From Rubrivivax sp. (lineage in GTDB: Bacteria; Pseudomonadota; Gammaproteobacteria; Burkholderiales; Burkholderiaceae), in NCBI GenBank assembly GCA_016790225.1, contig JAEUOZ010000014.1, positions 1 to 45,544 on the forward strand: 45,544 bases of DNA, read 5' to 3'. Of this stretch, positions 42,065 to 45,544 are shown in pieces. The notes under the pieces are model-generated. The model was not told the origin of the DNA and searched no databases. It saw only the letters and a list, made by a program, of their open reading frames with translations. Both the position numbers and the translations under genes were made by a program. Every line of letters starts with the position of its first letter. Position 1 is the stretch's first letter.

Positions 42065-43548
42065 CAGCAGAAACCCCGTCGAACCTGCCGTCGAGCGCGG
42101 ATCCTGCAGCAGCGGGTTCCCCGGCCGCGGCCGCGCCTGGGCAGCCGCCCGCCCCGTCACCACAGCCCGAGAGCCTGGCGATCCCGGCCATCATGTCCTC
42201 GGCGGTGGCGGCATCCACCAGTTCCGTGGCGCCCATGCCGGCGACCTCGCTGGCACCCACGCCGCCCGAAGCCGCTGACGGGGCCGCGACATCCCGGCCC
42301 CCGCCGGCCGACGCTCCACCGGCGCCCGAGGCGCCCACGGCATCCGCGACATCCACGGCATCCACGGAATCCACGGCGCGGCCCGACGGTTCCGGCACGG
42401 CGTCTGCCGTTTCGGGCGGGATGGCGGCTTGGCTCGCGCTCCAGCGCGGGCTGCCCCTGCTGGCCTTGCTGCTGGCACTGGCCTCGCTGGTCTGGGCCTT
42501 CAACCTGCAGCAGCGCTTGCGCAGCACCGAAGAAGACCTCGCGCGCCGGCTGATGGACAGTGCCCAGCAGTCGGTAGAGGCGCGCACGCTGGCGCGCCAG
42601 GCTGAAGCGGTCACGCGCGACCTGTCTGCTCGGCTGAGCCTGCTCGAGGCTCGCGTCTCGGAGTCCACGCTGCAGCGCACCCAGCTTGAGGAGCTGATGC
42701 AGTCGCTGTCCCGTTCGCGCGATGAGAACGTTCTGGCCGACATCGAGGCAGCCTTGCGCGTGTCGCAGCAACAGGCGGCCCTCACGGGCAGCGCTGAGCC
42801 TCTGGTTGCCGTGCTGCGGCAGACCGATGAGCGGCTGGCACGCATGCAGCAGCCTCGCCTTGACCGGGTGCGTCGTGCGGCACTGAAGGATCTGGAGCGG
42901 GTGCGCGCGGCGGGCGCCGTGGACATCACGACGCTCACGCTGAAACTGGATGAATTGACGCGCCTGGTTGATGAGCTGCCGCTGGTGTCGGCCCATGGGG
43001 CCCAGCCCCGTCGAGAGGGCGCCCCATCCTCTGCCGGCGCTGATGGGCGCGCTGCGGTGACTGACGCCGTCGCGGGTGGTGTGGCGGGTCCAGCTGGTCG
43101 AGCGGCCGCGTCGGCGCCTGTGCCTGCTCCTGCGCCGGGTGCAGCCTCTTCGCCGGCGGGTGCCGCGATGGGGCTGGCAGCCTGGTCCGGGCTGCGCCAG
43201 ATGGCGGCCCAGGCCTGGGCCGAGGCACGCGAGCTGATCCGTGTCACACGCATCGAAAACCCGGAAGCCGCCTTGCTCGCTCCGGAACAGGCCGTATTCC
43301 TGCGTGAGAACCTTCGGCTGCGGCTGCTCAATGCCCGCCTGTCGCTGCTCAGCCGGCAGTTCGACAGCGCGCAGCTGGACATGCGGCAGGCACAGCAGCT
43401 GCTGGATCGCTACTTCGATCGCAGCTCGCGGCGCGTGATCGCCGCCTCCGAACTGCTCAAGCAGACCGCAGCGCAGTCGCGCCAGGTGGTGATTCCCGTG
43501 CCTGAAGCCACGCTGGCGGCTTTGTCCGCTGCGGCATCGGGCCGTTAG
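42061..43548 (+). CDS. hemX: HemX-like membrane protein
   Basis: 495 residues from the overlapping GTG. The first ~120 residues are Ala/Pro/Ser/Thr-rich. One transmembrane helix (~128-147, LPLLALLLALASLVWAFNL) is followed by a coiled coil and a helical periplasmic domain (e.g. LRLLNARLSLLSRQFDSAQLDM, LLDRYFDRSSRRV). A second low-complexity segment lies at ~325-370. HemX proteins follow hemD in proteobacteria; despite the old name uroporphyrinogen C-methyltransferase they lack that enzyme's motifs and their role is unclear. Confidence 0.85.
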   Translation: MTAETPSNLPSSADPAAAGSPAAAAPGQPPAPSPQPESLAIPAIMSSAVAASTSSVAPMPATSLAPTPPEAADGAATSRPPPADAPPAPEAPTASATSTASTESTARPDGSGTASAVSGGMAAWLALQRGLPLLALLLALASLVWAFNLQQRLRSTEEDLARRLMDSAQQSVEARTLARQAEAVTRDLSARLSLLEARVSESTLQRTQLEELMQSLSRSRDENVLADIEAALRVSQQQAALTGSAEPLVAVLRQTDERLARMQQPRLDRVRRAALKDLERVRAAGAVDITTLTLKLDELTRLVDELPLVSAHGAQPRREGAPSSAGADGRAAVTDAVAGGVAGPAGRAAASAPVPAPAPGAASSPAGAAMGLAAWSGLRQMAAQAWAEARELIRVTRIENPEAALLAPEQAVFLRENLRLRLLNARLSLLSRQFDSAQLDMRQAQQLLDRYFDRSSRRVIAASELLKQTAAQSRQVVIPVPEATLAALSAAASGR

Positions 43549-43564
43549 CCCTTCAGAGCGGCGC

Positions 43565-44848
43565 ATGCGGGGCATTGTCTGGCTGATCCTGCTGTTCGTG
43601 GTGGCTGTCGTGGCCGCCACCGCCTTGGGGCACAACGACGGCCTGGTGACTATCGCCTGGGGAGGCTGGCGCGCCGAGCTCTCGCTGAACCTTGCGATCG
43701 GCTTGCTGCTGGCGGGTGGTTTTGCGCTGATGGGCGTGGTGAAGGCGCTCGATCTCTTCCTGGGCCTGCCGCGACGTGCGGGCGAGTGGCGCGCGCTGCA
43801 GCGCGAACGTGCAGCCCACGCGGCGCTCCGCGAGGCTTTCAGCGCGTACTTCGGCGCACGCTACAGCCGCGCACAGAGAGCGGCCCGCCGGGCGCTTGCG
43901 CTGTACGCCGAGACATCCGGGGCCATGCTGGGTGCCGATCATCAGTTGCTGGCCCAGCTGGTTCTCGCCGGTGCGCTGCACCGCCTTCAGGACCGCGGCG
44001 GACGTGACGCCGTGCTGCAGGCGATCGAAGGCAGCATGTCCGCATACCGACTCACGCCTCGGGGCCCCCAGGCCCGAGCCGCGCACGAGGGTGCTCAACT
44101 GCTGGCGGCCGAGTGGGCGCTGGACGATCAGGACGCTGGCCGTGCCCAGGCGCTGCTGCAGATGCTTCCAGCCGGGGTTGCGCGCCGTACGCAGGCCTTG
44201 CGACTGCGTCTGCGCGCCGCGCGTCTTGCGCGCCAGACCCGCGAAGCGCTGGAGCTGACGCGGCTGCTCGCCAAGCATCAGGCCTTTTCTGCATCGGCGG
44301 CCAGTGGGCTGGTGCGCGCTCTGGCGCTGGAGCATCTGGATGCTGCACGCGATGCCGGGCAGCTGAAGGCGCTCTGGCAGCAGCTGGAAAATGTGGATCG
44401 CCGCGACACGGTGGTCCTGGGTCACGCCGTGCGCAAGGCTGCCGCCTGGGGTGCGGCAGCCGAGGCGCGCAGCTGGATCGAGCCGCTGTGGTCGGATCTC
44501 GGGCGATTGACGGCCGAAGACCGCGGCCGCGTCGCGATGGCGCTGGCCAGCGTCAGCCAGGGTGCCGGCACCGAGTGGCTGGAGCGCGCCGAGAATGCCG
44601 CACGGCAGTGGCCCAGCGAGCCTGCTGTGGCCTTGGCGGCCGGGCAGATCTGCGCCGAGCGAAGACTGTGGGGCAAGGCGCGCCAGCAGTTGGAGACCGC
44701 GGCCGCCCATGCGGCGATGCCGGCCACAGCCCGTCGACGCGCCTGGCGCACGCTGGCCCAGATCGCACGAGACGAAGGCGATGAACCGCAGGCGGCTCGC
44801 TGCGAACACCAGGCCTCGCAGATCGAGGACAGCCAAGCCATGCTATAG
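43565..44848 (+). CDS. hemY: HemY-like inner-membrane TPR protein
   Basis: 427 residues. Two transmembrane helices near the N-terminus (GIVWLILLFVVAVVAATAL; LAIGLLLAGGFALMGVVKALD) are followed by helical TPR-like repeats (e.g. YSRAQRAARRALALYAETSG; ALLQMLPAGVARRTQALRLR). This is the proteobacterial HemY of the hemCDXY operon, distinct from Gram-positive protoporphyrinogen oxidase HemY. Its function is unsettled, and a scaffold for late haem enzymes has been suggested. The stop codon lies inside the -10 element of the tRNA gene that follows. Confidence 0.9.
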   Translation: MRGIVWLILLFVVAVVAATALGHNDGLVTIAWGGWRAELSLNLAIGLLLAGGFALMGVVKALDLFLGLPRRAGEWRALQRERAAHAALREAFSAYFGARYSRAQRAARRALALYAETSGAMLGADHQLLAQLVLAGALHRLQDRGGRDAVLQAIEGSMSAYRLTPRGPQARAAHEGAQLLAAEWALDDQDAGRAQALLQMLPAGVARRTQALRLRLRAARLARQTREALELTRLLAKHQAFSASAASGLVRALALEHLDAARDAGQLKALWQQLENVDRRDTVVLGHAVRKAAAWGAAAEARSWIEPLWSDLGRLTAEDRGRVAMALASVSQGAGTEWLERAENAARQWPSEPAVALAAGQICAERRLWGKARQQLETAAAHAAMPATARRRAWRTLAQIARDEGDEPQAARCEHQASQIEDSQAML

Positions 44849-44849
44849 T
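44841..44849 (+). promoter_or_regulatory. Extended -10 promoter of tRNA-Arg
   Basis: TGCTATAGT: an extended -10 (TGn + TATAGT, 5 of 6) ending 10 nt before the first base of the tRNA and overlapping the hemY stop codon. No -35 match was seen, as is common with extended -10 promoters. Confidence 0.55.
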
Positions 44850-44859
44850 CACAGGCTTC

Positions 44860-44936
44860 GCGGCTGTAGCTCAGTTGGATAGAGTACTTGGCTACGAACC
44901 AAGGGGTCGTGGGTTCGAATCCTGCCAGCCGCGCCA
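44860..44936 (+). tRNA. tRNA-Arg, anticodon ACG
   Basis: 77 nt folding as a complete cloverleaf. The acceptor stem GCGGCTG pairs with CAGCCGC, the anticodon stem CTTGG/CCAAG has loop CTACGAA (anticodon ACG at 44894-44896), the T-arm contains GGTTCGAATCC, and CCA is encoded. After A34-to-I editing by TadA it reads CGU, CGC and CGA. It lies 11 bp after hemY. Confidence 0.97.
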
Positions 44937-44952
44937 AAATCGTTGTTCGATC

Positions 44953-44991
44953 AACAGGCTAGACACTTCGCGGTCTAGCCTGTTTTCTTTT
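44953..44991 (+). terminator. Rho-independent terminator after tRNA-Arg
   Basis: A perfect 12-bp stem (44953-44964 with 44973-44984, AACAGGCTAGAC / GTCTAGCCTGTT) with an 8-nt loop, followed by a T-rich run TTTTCTTTT. It ends the hem/tRNA unit. Confidence 0.92.
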
Positions 44992-45361
44992 GGGGCTTTC
45001 TCTGGAGTGGTGCGACGGTGGCGATGACCGTACAGTCCTGAAGCATGCCGCCGCATTGAGTTTTGCGGCGCCAATCTGTCTCCTCTCAACCATTTCGGTG
45101 CGCAATTGTGACCTTCCGTTGCCAGCAAGCGAGGGCCTCGACGCGACAGGGCGCGGTGGCCGTACCCGAGAGTTTGGCATTGCGCCGCAGGCGCTCCCAG
45201 CTTCGACCTGAAGAAGCCCGCGGCCGTAGCCAAGATGCCGGCAGGCGAGTGCCAAGGGTCTTCGGTTCGTTGTGCCGCGAACTACTCCGACCGCAGCAAA
45301 AAGCACCGGCCACTGGCTTGGCTTTGACCTGCATGGAAAACGCCAAGATGCTTCCCGTCGT
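44992..45361. other. 370-bp stretch without a confident gene
   Basis: Between the terminator and the attC site. Small frames on both strands have no recognisable product or ribosome-binding site. One minus-strand frame runs from inside the attC to 45086 and would read MQVKAKPVAGAFCCGRSSSR near its middle, but it looks like a relic at best. No second attC core pair was found here. It may be the last, attC-less cassette of an integron array or plain chromosomal flank. Confidence 0.4.
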
Positions 45362-45500
45362 ATGCGGCCTAACGTTCGCGGTAACCTGACCACAGCGGCA
45401 GGTGGCTTGCGCCTGGCGGCGGACAATGAGCGCAGCGCGCGCTGCCAGGCGCAAGACGCCTGCCGTTGTGGGTCAGGTTGACCAAGGTGTTAGGCCGCAT
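45362..45500 (-). repeat. Integron attC recombination site
   Basis: Outer arms ATGCGGCCTAAC (45362-45373) and GTTAGGCCGCAT (45489-45500) are perfectly complementary and contain the attC consensus cores RYYYAAC (GCCTAAC) and GTTRRRY (GTTAGGC), 129 nt end to end. An unpaired 9/9-nt spacer follows. Inner arms 45383-45417 and 45444-45479 then pair over 35/36 nt with about three mismatches and one bulged base near 45471-45473. A variable apical loop closes the structure. This is the R''-L''-L'-R' layout of attC. The bulged C lies in the right arm; if this is the L'' arm, the cassette array reads on the minus strand from the right. No integrase gene is in the window. Confidence 0.85.
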
Positions 45501-45544
45501 TTTGAGCGCTACCGAAGCGAAGAAGAAGTGGCGCCGGGTTTCGC

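Noticed and set aside
45012..45361. Integrase gene or second attC left of the attC site
   Set aside because: No tyrosine-recombinase motifs in any frame and no further GCCTAAC/GTTAGGC-like core pair.
1..45544. CRISPR arrays, insertion sequences, rRNA genes
   Set aside because: No regularly spaced direct repeats, transposase motifs or rRNA sequence were seen anywhere in the window.

Overview
The window is high-GC bacterial DNA that reads as the chromosome of a Burkholderiales betaproteobacterium, probably in the Rubrivivax/Leptothrix/Ideonella neighbourhood. Supporting signs are a Bug/TctC solute-binding protein, the ppc-hemC-hemD-hemX-hemY block, the miaA / mutL / amiC / tsaE / queG neighbourhood, and strong CTG(Leu)/GTG(Val) codon preference. 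The first ~1.5 kb does not fit. The partial PAS gene and the 5' half of the acyl-CoA synthetase prefer TAT(Tyr), CTC(Leu) and GTC(Val), and the switch to host-like usage falls inside the synthetase gene at about 1490-1600. That is either natural mosaicism or an assembly chimera.

Layout. 1-3.7 kb: partial PAS-domain signalling gene (-), then acyl-CoA synthetase, crotonase-fold protein and a free-standing acyl carrier protein (+). 3.6-8.7 kb (-): sbnA, sbnB, a stand-alone amino-acid adenylation enzyme and a GNAT/Fem-like acyltransferase. Together with the facing carrier protein this looks like a compact system that makes L-2,3-diaminopropionate (Dap), activates it and probably transfers it. I do not recognise the locus as a whole, and it is the best candidate for an undescribed system here. 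8.8-15.2 kb: Aer-like chemoreceptor, VanZ-like membrane protein, GT4 glycosyltransferase, a tiny exported protein, agmatinase and a Tat-exported serine hydrolase. 15.4-23.1 kb: AttH/CrtC-like lipoprotein, methyltransferase, two tandem STY0301-like secreted proteins, a YbbAP-like ABC exporter (ATPase plus large FtsX-type permease) and a diiron-type metallo-beta-lactamase-fold protein.

23.1-32.4 kb is core housekeeping: miaA, an RsuA/RluF-family pseudouridine synthase with a long R/P/G-rich tail, a lipoprotein alpha/beta hydrolase, mutL, dedA, amiC, tsaE and queG. 32.4-36 kb: AEC transporter, chalcone-isomerase-like protein, Bug protein and xerD. 36-37.2 kb: a RES/Xre toxin-antitoxin pair with a palindrome in its upstream region. 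37.3-44.9 kb: ppc divergent from hemCDXY, followed by tRNA-Arg(ACG) and a strong terminator.

At the right edge (45362-45500) lies a textbook-like integron attC site, a ~130-nt imperfect hairpin bounded by GCCTAAC and GTTAGGC. Its single bulged base suggests a cassette array that continues beyond the window and reads toward the tRNA. Several genes that head transcription units have a -10-like hexamer exactly 6-7 nt before the start codon, which suggests leaderless mRNAs. All function calls are by eye from sequence motifs; no database search was run.
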